DNA from: Calvatia gigantea
Lineage: Eukaryota; Basidiomycota; Agaricomycetes; Agaricales; Lycoperdaceae
Direction of reading: 5' to 3'
DNA: 64,000 bases
Assembly: GCA_025093985.1 (NCBI GenBank)
Contig: JACAAK010000003.1
Span: forward strand, 1,798,001-1,862,000
Shown here: positions 51,348 to 62,159 of the stretch, in pieces
How positions within the stretch are numbered: position 1 is the first letter of the stretch
Layout of the letters: each line of letters begins with the position of its first letter
Notes under the pieces: model-generated
The model's database searches: none
The model's input: the letters and a program-made list of their open reading frames with translations, nothing else
What the model was told of the DNA's origin: nothing
Made by a program: the position numbers and the translations under genes

Positions 51348-54300
51348 TTAGTTGCCCGTCAGTCTTCGAATAGTATGGCTGCCTTGTGTTTTGGCAACCT
51401 TTTTCTCGACTTCCCATGTAACTTTCTCGATATTGTCAATGGTTATGATAGGTTTCTTCCCAAGTTGCCTTCGAGTCAATATAGGAGTTGGATGTGGGCT
51501 GAGTTGTCAGAAATACGGCGCTTACCTTTTCTTCTTAGCCGGGGGAACTGATGCTACATTGTTCACTTTCCCTCCGCTACCGGCACCCTTCCGCTCCTCT
51601 TCACTATCAGAATCAATTATTATTTTCTTCGTCTTTGCGGACTTCTTTGGAAGAATGATGGCGGGCCCGTCCTCGTCCTCTCCAGTATCGTCTTTAAGAG
51701 AGAGTTCTTCCATTTCTCGTTCCAGTTTTAATACTCGAGACTTCCTTGAGTTCTTCGAACTTTTGACGGGCGGTGATTGTTTTTTGGACCCACCGGTGGA
51801 ACGTTTGCTATTACGAGTTTTGGACGATGTATTTGCAGGGGGTTTCCAGTCCTCGTCATGATCATCGTCGCCATTGTCGTCGTCGGCATATTCCTCTTCG
51901 TCTTCTTCGTCTTGTTCTTCGTCGGTTTCATCAACTTCCTCAGCTTCTAGGTCAAGGAGACTGTGCTTCTTTCGCTTTCCCTCTGGGCCTCTGGCGTCTA
52001 CTAAATTATCCAGAATTGCCTCCTCTCGCTCAGACGAGAACGCCGCCTCCGAGGTGCGCTTCCGGGGCACTTTCTTGGCGACGGTTGGGATCGCCTTTCC
52101 TTTGGGAGCCAATTTTCGGGCTAGGGGAGATGCAGACAGGATTTCATCATCGGCAGGGCTTTGAAAATCTTCCTCGGTTCCTTCAGATCCTTGTGCGTTG
52201 TGATTCATCTGTGGTAGACACTTATGGGCGAATTGATAAATGAAAAGCATTGTTAGCATACCAAACTCATCTCAACGTTTGCGGCGTCTTCTTCATCTTC
52301 TTCATCAGAAAGAGCGGGCATGGGGTGTTGGGCTTTGACTGGACTGTTGAATAGGCCAGCTTTATGCAGCATGTCTATTTTTGCGTCTGTTTTGAGCTCA
52401 TTTTGTTCGAACTAGCAATTGTTTATCAGCTATGGTAAGAGTGCAAGGCGGTCAGACGTACTTCGTTCATCAGTCGACGTGAATATTTCTCCTCCATCAT
52501 CCTCATGCGCTCTTCCATCTCTCGCATCACTTCCTCTCGTGTTTCAGCTTCAATCAAGGCACATCTCATCTCTGCTTCGAATAGCTGGTAAATTCGAAGT
52601 GAGCAGACTATCTTCGTCTATACCGGGGAAATCTGACCTGCATACGGAGATTCTCGACTTCGTCGAACAATGCGTCGATAAGCGGGTTCAGGGGCTCGTC
52701 ATCATGATCATCTGCCCCGTCGGCAGGTTCATCCTCTGGGACTCGTTCGTCAATCATCTTCCGAAGAAGGCTGACACAAACCTTCAACAACTTCTAGTAC
52801 AGTTTCCCTCTTCTTACCCATGGTAATCGTAACCTTTCTCCTGAAAGGGTTCGGGTTTACATCCGGATCGTTAATTGTCAAGGGGTTCAAGTCTTTGAAC
52901 TTTTGCCCTTGCAGTTTACCCGGGCCTATTGAGGGCAGCTTGTGCACTGGCGCTGGGGCATTCGTAATGTAGACCTCCCTTGCTAATGCAGCGAATTTCA
53001 TGACATGTGAGTTTTCATCATATCCTGTATCACACGGATTGACGTTTACAATCATGACCTGTGAGATAAGATATTTAATCAGGTTGTGCACGGCTTTGGA
53101 AAACCGGGCCTACCACTCGACCCTCGCTTGCGAAGTAATCCATCAGAGCCTCAGTAAGCTTACTGTGGCGAAATGGGACTACTGCAAGTGTCTTACGGAC
53201 GTCGCGAGTGTCCATTCGGCCATTTTTACCTAAGTCATCTTGTGCAAGGCTGGCCGCAAGCTTTTTCTGGTTTGAGCGCATGACTTCCATGCATTGACCG
53301 AGCACCATGAGTGATTTATTAATGTTGCCGGCCTCTTTCAACCGTTCGCCTGTCGTATGAGTGTGTTTCGTGCGTTCCGACCCAGCAAGATCAACAAGCG
53401 TGAGGCGAGATACTTGGAGAGAAGTTGGGTCCTAGGCCAACCGTTCAGATCAATTAGGGGGCAGGCAATCAATTCACTTACGTCCTTTTCTCCTCGGTGG
53501 CCTCTAACAATTTTGATGATCACCATTCCATGACTTCGACTACTTTGATGATTTGCTAAGGTTCCGAACACTTGGCGATGTAGTTGCCCAAGTTTCACAA
53601 TGGATTTGGCTTGGGCAGCATTAGTGACGCGGAACTGGCGAAGCCCAGCAATGTATTTGCCGTTAACTTCTACGTCATCGTTGTCGGAAGCAGGGGAAGG
53701 TCGTAGGGGTAGCGCCTTTCTCGTCAGAAGGAGTTTGAGATCTGCTGCAGACTTCGGGACTGGTTTCTGACTCGACTCATCCTTGATAGAGTCCAGAAGG
53801 TCGTAAACCTTTTCGTTGTAAATTTCGACGTAGGAAATCCACACGGTATACTCGTAGTTGCGGTCGACTGTGACGGCTGTGGGGTCGGTGTCTGAACTGA
53901 CCTCGGTATTGGAATCAAGTTGCCCAAGAACCTCGGCTAGGGCGGGCTCGTTAGAAATTTGAGGAAGGTTTGTATCATTCGCGTCCGATGGCTCTATCCC
54001 ATATAGCCGCACTGGTTGGTACTAATTCTCATTGAGCTCTATTCAATTACATATGAGGAAGTCACTCACTTTGCCGTCACCTTGTAAGCCTTCAATGCTG
54101 TTGAATATCACATCGAGAGTTCTCGGTAGAATTCCGGCTGAGCCTTTGGAAGTGCCACCTTGGACGGTGTATGTCTTTCCAGAGTTGGTTACACCATAAG
54201 CGAATAGCAATCCGTTTTGTCCTTGTAGGACATCACGAACGAGAGGAAGTGTAGTCCTTGTAAAGAATTGAGATTGAGTCGTTTCTGGAGAAAATATGTG

Positions 54301-54823
54301 TGAGAAGGTGTAGAGGGATGATCCTGAGATTGCTGAGGCACGAAACCGGGCAGGGTTGGTTAGATTATCTTGCGGATCCGTCATTCGGACGGTTGTATCG
54401 GAGAGCTGGGTCAAATAAGGGGTTGAGTTTGGTTGCCCCTCCCCGAGGTGGGGACGAATTCGAAGGTACGCCTATTCACGATTTGTCATTCATTTTCTCC
54501 AAGGTTGCATGGGGAGCACGCACCATAATGGGTTCGCGGTCGGAATCTTGGACATCTGCTAGTTTTGTGGCCTTTCGTGCTGAGGGTGGTTTTGATTTAG
54601 ATTTCGAGGATACATCAGAAGCAGTGGTTGAGTTCTCGCGGCTCGCCAGTGGTTTCCTCGTAGTGGTGCGTTTCGTAGCTGGAGGCAAGTTTGCCATCGT
54701 TGGTGCGGCAACTTTGGACGTCGTTCTCACCCTCGCGGTGTTTGCGGGAACCGGTACCACCGAGGTAAGGGTTTGCTTGCTGCGTGTGGAGGTCCTTGTG
54801 GCTCTGCCCGTTGGGTTAGACAT
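51348..54823 (-). CDS. Kinesin-6 family motor protein
   Basis: Ten exons: 54823-54524, 54471-54070, 54021-53482, 53431-53114, 53058-52801, 52757-52638, 52584-52462, 52411-52262, 52208-51526, 51468-51348; 1004 residues. Motor landmarks: AYLRIRP, P-loop [10 protein letters not shown] (the Val-Thr-Asn form typical of kinesin-6, about residue 193), a long insert before [19 protein letters not shown], switch I NHQSSRSH, switch [24 protein letters not shown] and [11 protein letters not shown] coiled coil follows (about 680-790), then a tail that is Lys/Glu/Asp-rich with long acidic runs. Kinesin-6 motors act in anaphase spindle elongation and cytokinesis. The junction 52801/52757 (43-nt intron) and the last exon (strong GTAAGC donor at 51525) are inferred; without it the protein ends at 51522. 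Confidence 0.9.
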
Positions 54824-55229
54824 GGTAATCAAATCCGAAAAGTTGCTGGAAGACCGGTGAAGTGAAAGGTTGCGGCGTTATTGACGCAATGAATTGATCA
54901 AAGGCCAACCACGAGCCAGGTCTGTGTCATGTGACTGACGCGTCTTTTTTCCTTTTGGACCTATGCAAGACGGAAAAATTGGAAAGCTTGGGTGCTTTAA
55001 AACCCCCTTCAAGTTTCAAATCGTTTAACAAGGAGTTTTCGTCTCACAACCACCTGTAATCTGCCTACTTGGGACTCGAAGTGTAAGGGGTATACTGAAC
55101 CAGGCCAAAGATCACGGTCACATGACTGAATTTAGAACGCGTTGTTGACTGTTTTCGGACCGGACAACTTTATCTTGGTTATTTCCACTGGCCAGTGGCC
55201 ACAGACCTCTCTATTCCTATACTATTACC
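54824..55229. promoter_or_regulatory. Bidirectional promoter of kinesin-6 and KNL1 with two ACGCGT sites
   Basis: 406 bp between two divergent mitotic genes. ACGCGT occurs at about 54938-54943 (115 bp from the kinesin ATG) and 55137-55142 (88 bp from the KNL1 ATG). Each is extended to an 8-bp palindrome (GACGCGTC, AACGCGTT). Two copies in 406 bp exceed the chance expectation of about 0.1. Confidence 0.55.
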
Positions 55230-58200
55230 ATGGCCGTCCTCAAGGAAGATCCTTCAAGGCGTCGTCGTTCTATTGCAGTAACAAACCAGAATAGGCCAAC
55301 AATTACTGCTCCAATAGGAAAGCGGCGGGCACACAGTATCGTCCCCGGAGATCATTTGAGTCCTCTAGCAAAGGCTCGCCGGTCGCTAGTGTGTTATCTT
55401 TATATTCCTCGTACACACACGGACTCTCAATATAATCCTCATACAAGGCTCCCAGGAAGAGCATCTTGAAGACATCTTCAGCCGTGAATGCAGAGGAACC
55501 CACTGAACAGTCTTCGCAACCTTTAAATTCCCAGTCTTCGCTTGCCGACGATGGAAACGCCACCGAATCCATGGACTTTACTGTCGATTTTCGCGCTCGC
55601 GTCCATGACAATGCTTCCCGCAAATCTTTTGGTCGGCGAGTCAGTTTTGCGGAGCACGCTCAAGTGCGACTCTTTCAAATCCCGAACGATGGTCACACCA
55701 ATAGCACCGGTTCTCCACAATCTTCCCCTATCCTATCATCCTCTCCTGAAGTCGATCAACCACATAATATTTCCAATGAAAACGATTATCCAGCTTCGTT
55801 TTCCCGGAACCGTCGGCGCAGCTCGGTCCGATATTCTATGGCAGGCAGTGACGACATGGATCTAACCTCTGCAAACCCTGGCGCTTTCTTACAGGGCGAG
55901 GAAGGCTCTGCTTTGATGGACCAAGAGATGGAATTTGATGACGATGATATGGAAGTAACGGATGTCCTACATGGTGATATGGCCCGCAGGCGTTCGCTCG
56001 GCGGGAGACAGCCTTTTGCGCTCGTCCGGTCAAGAGATACAATTGTGTTTCCGACAGACGACGCGATACCGTCTGATGATGATGATAATACCCAAACACA
56101 GTCCCTCCCTGAGGAAGACTCACAGGAACAATCCGTAGCCGAGGAGGGCCGGGAGGAAATGGAATTCACGGTCCCCATGGGACAGTCCCTTCGACCGCCT
56201 GCTACAGAAGATCCAATGTGGCTTGCGCTGCGCCAAGTAACACACTCAGGCGATACTCCGCATGAGCCAGAGGCATCGTCCGAGGATGATATTCAAGTTC
56301 CCCATGGTCAGCAAGGAATGGACCTCAATGATGCCATGGCTCGACTCATGCGGGCAAGGGACTCTTTGGGAGGAAGTACAGAAGGTATGACAGAGGAAAT
56401 GGAGATTACAACAGCCGGCGCCGGTTTCGCGGTTCAAGAAGATTCGTTTCTGAGTACAGATGACAGCATCGATGATGATATTGAGCAAGGAAATGAAACT
56501 CTCAATGTTAGCAGAGTTGTTGGACGGATCAGTCTTGGCGGAAATGCAAGGATGAGTCTCGGTTACCAGGACTCCACTATGGATGAGTCGGGAATCTATG
56601 GATCTGCCATGCCCCCTTCTTTGACACCTCGACCTTCGATTATTCCACCGTCGCCTCCTCAAGAGGATTCGCCAACACAGAAGCATGTTGAGGCACCACG
56701 ATTTACGGTGTTCCAATCGCCATCTGAAGAAATGAACATATCCCCTCCTCAACCAATACCTACTATGGCTCCCGCAGTTGCGGAACAACCCCCGAAGTTG
56801 CCGGTCTTCACCTTTGTTCCTCCACCCACGGTCCTCGCAGTTCCTCGAGCTGCAAATCCGTCAGCAAACCTTGCCTCTCCTAATAAACCCAAACCCAAAC
56901 CCCAATTCTCCGCTGCGTTCGCTCCCCCTGTTGCAAAACCATCGCCAAAAAAGCCGGCCGGTTCCTCGACTCCCATACATGGCACACCCAATAAACGACG
57001 TTTCCCCGTTATGCAAGACGGTACACCTGATCTTGGGCGACCTAGTCCAGCTAAACGACCGGCTCTTGGCCCTAATCCGACTGAAGGAACTACAGCAGGT
57101 ACTCTTCCGTCACGGTCGCTGGTGTCACTGTCACCAAGTAAGTCGGTGGCCGCTACCGCCTCCAATGGTCAGCCCGGACCTGCGAAACGGCAGTCCGGCT
57201 ACTTTGCGCGAAGAAAAAGTCTCGGAAATGCATTTGTCGCACCACAAGGCAATCGTAGAGAGCAGAGTTCAACACCCAAACCCGCGTCACCTGCGAGGAA
57301 GATTATAGGTCGCCGTGCCAGTTTAAGTCCTACACCTTCAAATGCTTCAGCTCCTGCAATTGTGCTTCAGATTGAAGAACCTCTGAATGGCAATGCAGTG
57401 GAGGCGAGTCTACAACCTACTTCCGACCCTAGCTCCGCCCCGGCACCCCCAGTTCCCGCTCTGCTGACACCTGCGGCGCCTTCTTGGCAGGTGCTATCGC
57501 GTCAACATGACGCGGAACATGTGGGTCAACCGGGTGATAGTGTTGAAGGGGCAATTGAAGCTGAACAATCGGAAACACAGACCGCGGAGGACGTGGTGAG
57601 TTTCTGGTTTCATTGTGGATATGTATGTTGTTCTTATCGATTGATATAGCCGTCAATGTCAATTGAACAGTTCTTTTCAATGACAAACGTTCAATTCATG
57701 GACGAGTTGACAGCGCCAAGGCGTTCCATTCATCCTCATACTGGCTCACGTCAAGCTCGCAATTCGGCAGATATACCACTATCGGAATTTTATATCGCCA
57801 TGGGGATTGACATTCCCCAACTGGGTTTGTTCACTCGGGTTTCAAAAGATTTAGAGGGATGGATAGCGAGGAGCAAAGCCGATTTTGCGCAAGCGGAAGA
57901 AGAAGCGACGAAGATTACACCTGAGTTGTTTATCGAGTTCATGAGGGCGGACAAAGATGGTCAGGCCGAACTTATGGTATGAGTACGTGGTTCAATGAAG
58001 GCATACTAACGTAGACTCGCACTTTCAGCACCAACTGAACCTCATTCGAGCTAATGCCAGAGGACAGGCAAAATCGGATTGGTATGACTGGAAATTGAAA
58101 TGGGTGGAAGGCCTTCAAATGACCGCCGAACGAGCGTTCAACGATCTCCAGTCGGTAAGTTTATCGGTCTCCCGTGTACATACGGTATTCATGAGCGATT

Positions 58201-59404
58201 TAGGATGCCAAAATCCTAGAGCCTATTAAAAAATCAGCTGAAGAATTGGTACCGACACTGGAGAAGGAGTACAATGAAATCTTGCAAGAACTTGAACGCG
58301 AGCAGGCGGAGGTTGCAGAGATCGAGGCTAGTGATCAAGAGTACCTTAATGACCTCAAGGTTTCCATTGCCGAGCAAAAGTGTGTTCAATGGAATTGGCT
58401 TTCAACCTTGACTAATATTACTTTTAGCATCGAAGTTGAAGCCTTGCGCGCAGAGCTTTCCGAACATACAGAACAATCAAATTATCTCCGGAGCAGGCTA
58501 CAAGAGCTTACCATTGGAGAGAAGGAGGCTACTGATGCCATCGCTCAAGCGCGGCGCGTCTTGCAAATGAAGGAAAACAGTACGAGGGTGGAGGTTTTCA
58601 GACTACGAGGTTTGCATGAGAATTCATAAACCGGGCCCGCGCCTAACTTTTTTAATAGATGAACTCGAAACCCTTGAAGATCTCCATCGCTTCCACGTCA
58701 CAAGGGTTGACGAGAACTTGTTTGAGTACATTTATGCATCGTGCTTCAAGGTCGTTATTCCTTGCACGAATTTCCTACCTATCTCATCGAATGTCGACAT
58801 CATCCGCATCGGAAGTGTGGCGTCCAGAGCAAAGGATGATTTTTCTAAACTCAGCAGTATTTTGCTCCAAGCTGCGAAGGACCTCATCCGCCAATCCAAG
58901 CCGCGTTCCTGCAAAGAAGTCAGTTCGGTATTTCGATCCCTCCAGCTCTTGTATGCTGATGGTATTACAGATTGTCCACCGATTATCAGATTACTGGTCA
59001 TCTTGTACACAACTTCGCGCACAATTCAGGCTACTCAGTGTCAAGTATCCCATTGAATTTGTGCAAGTGGACTCAGAAGGTCTTCCAAGCTTCAAGGCAA
59101 GGACCAAAGTGATGATTCCATCCAAAAAGGCCAAAGTCTTTATCACATTCGACTTTAAACCGGATGTTTTCTCGCGCTGGCCTTTGTCAGTCAATTCTTT
59201 GACTTCTACTGTCGATGTCTGCTATGGAGACGTTGAGTGAGTCCCCCAGCGCGACTCCCTTATTTATCCGCACTGATCTTTAATGGTAGGCAATCCACGA
59301 TTGCACGAGCTGTGTCAGAACGTCTCAGTCAAATAACACTATCAGACAACTATGCCTGCCTGCTCGATGCCTGCATTGAGGCTGAAGAGATATATAATCA
59401 GTAA
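55230..59404 (+). CDS. Kinetochore scaffold KNL1/Spc105/Spc7
   Basis: Nine exons: 55230-55388, 55448-57595, 57650-57976, 58029-58154, 58204-58379, 58428-58609, 58659-58918, 58971-59236, 59290-59404; 1252 residues. KNL1 links microtubules to the spindle checkpoint at the outer kinetochore. Seen: HSIVPGDHLSPLAKARRSLAPRKSIL typical of the fungal N-terminus (split here by intron 1), a PP1-docking RVSF at about residues 117-120, and degenerate MELT-type repeats (MDFT, MDLT, MEVT, MEFT, MEIT) for Mps1/Bub3. Then comes a Pro-rich linker, the conserved Spc7 domain from FFSMTNVQFMDELTAPRRS with long coiled coil, and a C-terminal RWD-like region. Nearly all of the disordered half is in one 2148-nt exon. 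Confidence 0.94.
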
Positions 59405-59826
59405 TGTCACCGGAGTTTCATTGATACCTTTCTTGCATTTTCCTGTCGGTACATCGTCATATACTGTCAGACTTCTTTATCTTTATTATCGTTACCTGGG
59501 TTCCAACTCTTGTACTGTCTTGTTTAAATACCTGTGTCTTAACTTCATAATCGCCTACAGACCGGAATAGTAACTATCATTGTGTGTCGTCAATATTCAT
59601 GAATAGCGGGATAGTAGAACACAAGAGGTCAAAGGAGTATATAAGACATAGCAGGAGGACCAACACAAAGAAAAGATACATATCAAGCTCTCGGGAAAAC
59701 TATAGTACAAATCAAGGGAAAATGCATAGGTGAGCGACGAAGAACAAAAATAAATTGTCGAACGGCCTTATTTTTACGTCGTTAACCAGTCTTCTTAATT
59801 TTAGCAAGATAACTCACGAAAATAGT
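59405..59826. other. Spacer between convergent KNL1 and the coiled-coil gene
   Basis: AT-rich 3' regions of two genes. Only a hydrophobic chance ORF (59352-59570) overlaps the KNL1 end. No other feature. Confidence 0.5.
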
Positions 59827-61914
59827 TTACAACGAAAATGCCCGAGTTAAGTGATCCATGTCTGCCAAAAGAACGGATAGTACCGCACGATCACCTCTTA
59901 CAAGGTTAATCTCGACCTCCGCCAAATCCCTTGCACTCATCCATCCAGACATCGCCAGCCTCGCAGCGCATCCAACCTTGGTGGCAGCTTTCTCCTTTCT
60001 CCTCACCATGTCGTAGGATCTTCTTGCATTATCTTCACCCTGCCGCCTAGCTTCCCTCACTGCATGTTCCCTATATGCTTCTGCCCGTCTCAGCTGATCC
60101 TCTAAAGACGATGCATACGCCATCTGTTCCTCGCTATTTCTCTCATTGGCTTCAAGATATGCTATTTGTCGAGTGGTTTCCTGGATCTGACGCAAATGTG
60201 TTTCTTTAAGAGCGTGGATTTCTTGTTCCATGGCGTGCATCTGCATTAACCTTTCTTTTGCCATGTTTTCGGCTTGCGCGAGTTGCAGACGGAGGAGAGT
60301 GACGATGGTTGAGTCGACTTTACTACCTTCAGGCGGTGAAAGACTGTATCGTTGCGAGGCATGCATTGCTGGCGAGGGTGTGACATCTGGTAAGAGGACC
60401 TGAGATATTGAACCATAGCCTGTGGGAGAGTCGAGTGCGCTCAGGCAGGGAGACTCTGGAATTTCTAGGGTGGAGCTCAGCGCGGGTGATGGAGCGCCTG
60501 AACGGAAAGGAGCTGGGATATCGGCGAGCATTTTCTCAAGCTCATCTTCTCCTAGCGTCTTAGATGCTTCGGATGCGAACTGTTCCCAGGACAAAATGGA
60601 ACCGCGACCGGTATTACGAGCGTTACCCTGCTGGGGCTGCCGAGGAAATCGTAGGTGAGATCCGTCACTGTCGTCAGGTGGTAATGGTGATAAATAAGAC
60701 ATGTTTGCCCTGGACGGAAGCTGGGTTCCACCGCGGATGGGAGTCTTAGGAGGGGGAGCAGGGGGCTTGCGAGATCTAGACTTTTGAATCCTAGGCATCG
60801 CCGGTGTAGGTGCACCAAGTTTCGCAACAGGCGCAAGGAGGAGCTCAACGTCCTCCAGATCTTCCTCATCTTCGTCTGCACCCTCCGAGATATGAGACAT
60901 ATTACCCCTGGCTGGACTATCAATCTTCGATTGTGGGGGGACGCGGCGAGCAGTAGGGGATGGAGACTCAGGATGAGGTGCCGGAGGACTGGAAGAGCGG
61001 TTATTTCTATTCTGGGTCGCTCGACGGGAGTCGGATTTGATAACGGGAGTTTTCGGAGTGTGAGGGGCGCCAGAGCTGGATGATGAAGATGATGAAGGAC
61101 GATGGGTGGCAGATGTCTGGGATGAAGGGACCGCGGACGCCAACGTAGAGGTCTTGAAGGTCTTAGTGGGTCGTGCGGGGGAGCCTCGGTTAGAAGTGGG
61201 TGTCCCTGTGGGAATTTTGGTTGGTGTTGGCGGAGTGGGGGTGGTGGGGGTGGTGTTCAATGACTTCAGCGCAGCTCGCTGCGGAAGAGGACTGATGGGA
61301 CGAGCGCCTTTGTCTGCAGACGGGACAATAGAAGAGGCCCTGGGTTTTTCTTTCCCCTCTTTGTCGTCCTCGTCAGAACTGCTTAAACGGCGCCGGGTAC
61401 CCGCACGAACGGTCACGGGTGATGGTGGTTTGGGTTGCTCAGCGGCAGCAGATTTAGGTCGATATTTGGGTAACGAGGAAGCAGCCACATTGCCGTTTTT
61501 TGAGCGGAGAGTTGCAGCCCTGGTAAGCATGCCAGAGGCAGGCCTGGGTGTATTATTGACTGAGTCGGGTCTCGGAGGCCGTTCGTCGGAAGGTGATTTG
61601 GTCACGGTTGTAGATACTCGCCTGCGAGCAGAAGCCTTTGAATCTGGAGTGGCCGTTCTGACAGTGGCCTGGGATGGAGACCTAGCGTCACCCATTGATG
61701 TCCGAGGTGCAGCAGATGACTTGACCTGAGCACTAAGCCGACGAGAATCTTTCGCCTTCTTGGAAGACTTGTTTATGTCCTTGTTGTCCTTGTCCTTGTT
61801 TATGACATCCGCAAAGGCCTTGCTCACGGATGCGAGGTTGAGGGACTGTCTGATGGATGTCCTGCGCGTGACCGGTCTGGTCTTGGGACTGGAGACTATG
61901 GCTTCAACCGGCAT
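59827..61914 (-). CDS. Unrecognised 695-residue disordered protein with C-terminal coiled coil
   Basis: A single open frame. The first ATG in frame is at 61914; the frame extends about 45 codons further upstream without ATG. Residues 1-400 are dominated by Ser, Pro, Thr, Arg and Lys, with many SP and TP sites suited to CDK-type phosphorylation. Residues about 405-520 hold short conserved-looking motifs (LSWEQFASEASKTLGEDELEKML and LSALDSPTGYGS). From about 550 to 660 lies a coiled coil rich in Glu, Gln, Arg and Leu, then an ordered end (LAMSGWMSARDLAEVEINLVRGDRAVL). I know no family for it. It is intronless, unlike nearly all neighbours. Adjacency to KNL1 and kinesin-6 makes a spindle or cytoskeletal role worth testing, but that is only context. 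Confidence 0.8.
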   Translation of the reverse strand: MPVEAIVSSPKTRPVTRRTSIRQSLNLASVSKAFADVINKDKDNKDINKSSKKAKDSRRLSAQVKSSAAPRTSMGDARSPSQATVRTATPDSKASARRRVSTTVTKSPSDERPPRPDSVNNTPRPASGMLTRAATLRSKNGNVAASSLPKYRPKSAAAEQPKPPSPVTVRAGTRRRLSSSDEDDKEGKEKPRASSIVPSADKGARPISPLPQRAALKSLNTTPTTPTPPTPTKIPTGTPTSNRGSPARPTKTFKTSTLASAVPSSQTSATHRPSSSSSSSSGAPHTPKTPVIKSDSRRATQNRNNRSSSPPAPHPESPSPTARRVPPQSKIDSPARGNMSHISEGADEDEEDLEDVELLLAPVAKLGAPTPAMPRIQKSRSRKPPAPPPKTPIRGGTQLPSRANMSYLSPLPPDDSDGSHLRFPRQPQQGNARNTGRGSILSWEQFASEASKTLGEDELEKMLADIPAPFRSGAPSPALSSTLEIPESPCLSALDSPTGYGSISQVLLPDVTPSPAMHASQRYSLSPPEGSKVDSTIVTLLRLQLAQAENMAKERLMQMHAMEQEIHALKETHLRQIQETTRQIAYLEANERNSEEQMAYASSLEDQLRRAEAYREHAVREARRQGEDNARRSYDMVRRKEKAATKVGCAARLAMSGWMSARDLAEVEINLVRGDRAVLSVLLADMDHLTRAFSL

Positions 61915-62159
61915 GGTCACAAGGTCTGATGGGGAGTTAGATTGTCGTGCAAGGTCGTCGCGTGTCGTGTCTGACGTTAATACAGCGTGAAGGACACTCC
62001 TTACGAGGATGTTCAAACTTGGAACTTCGCAACTGTTCAGTTTCACGTCGCGTTTGTTTACGTCTGTTGATAGTCGTGTGACTTCCTCGCTCAGATCATG
62101 CGGACAGTTGGCAACACTCGCTGAGCCACCGTAGCAGTTAACCTCCTTTTAAAACTAGT

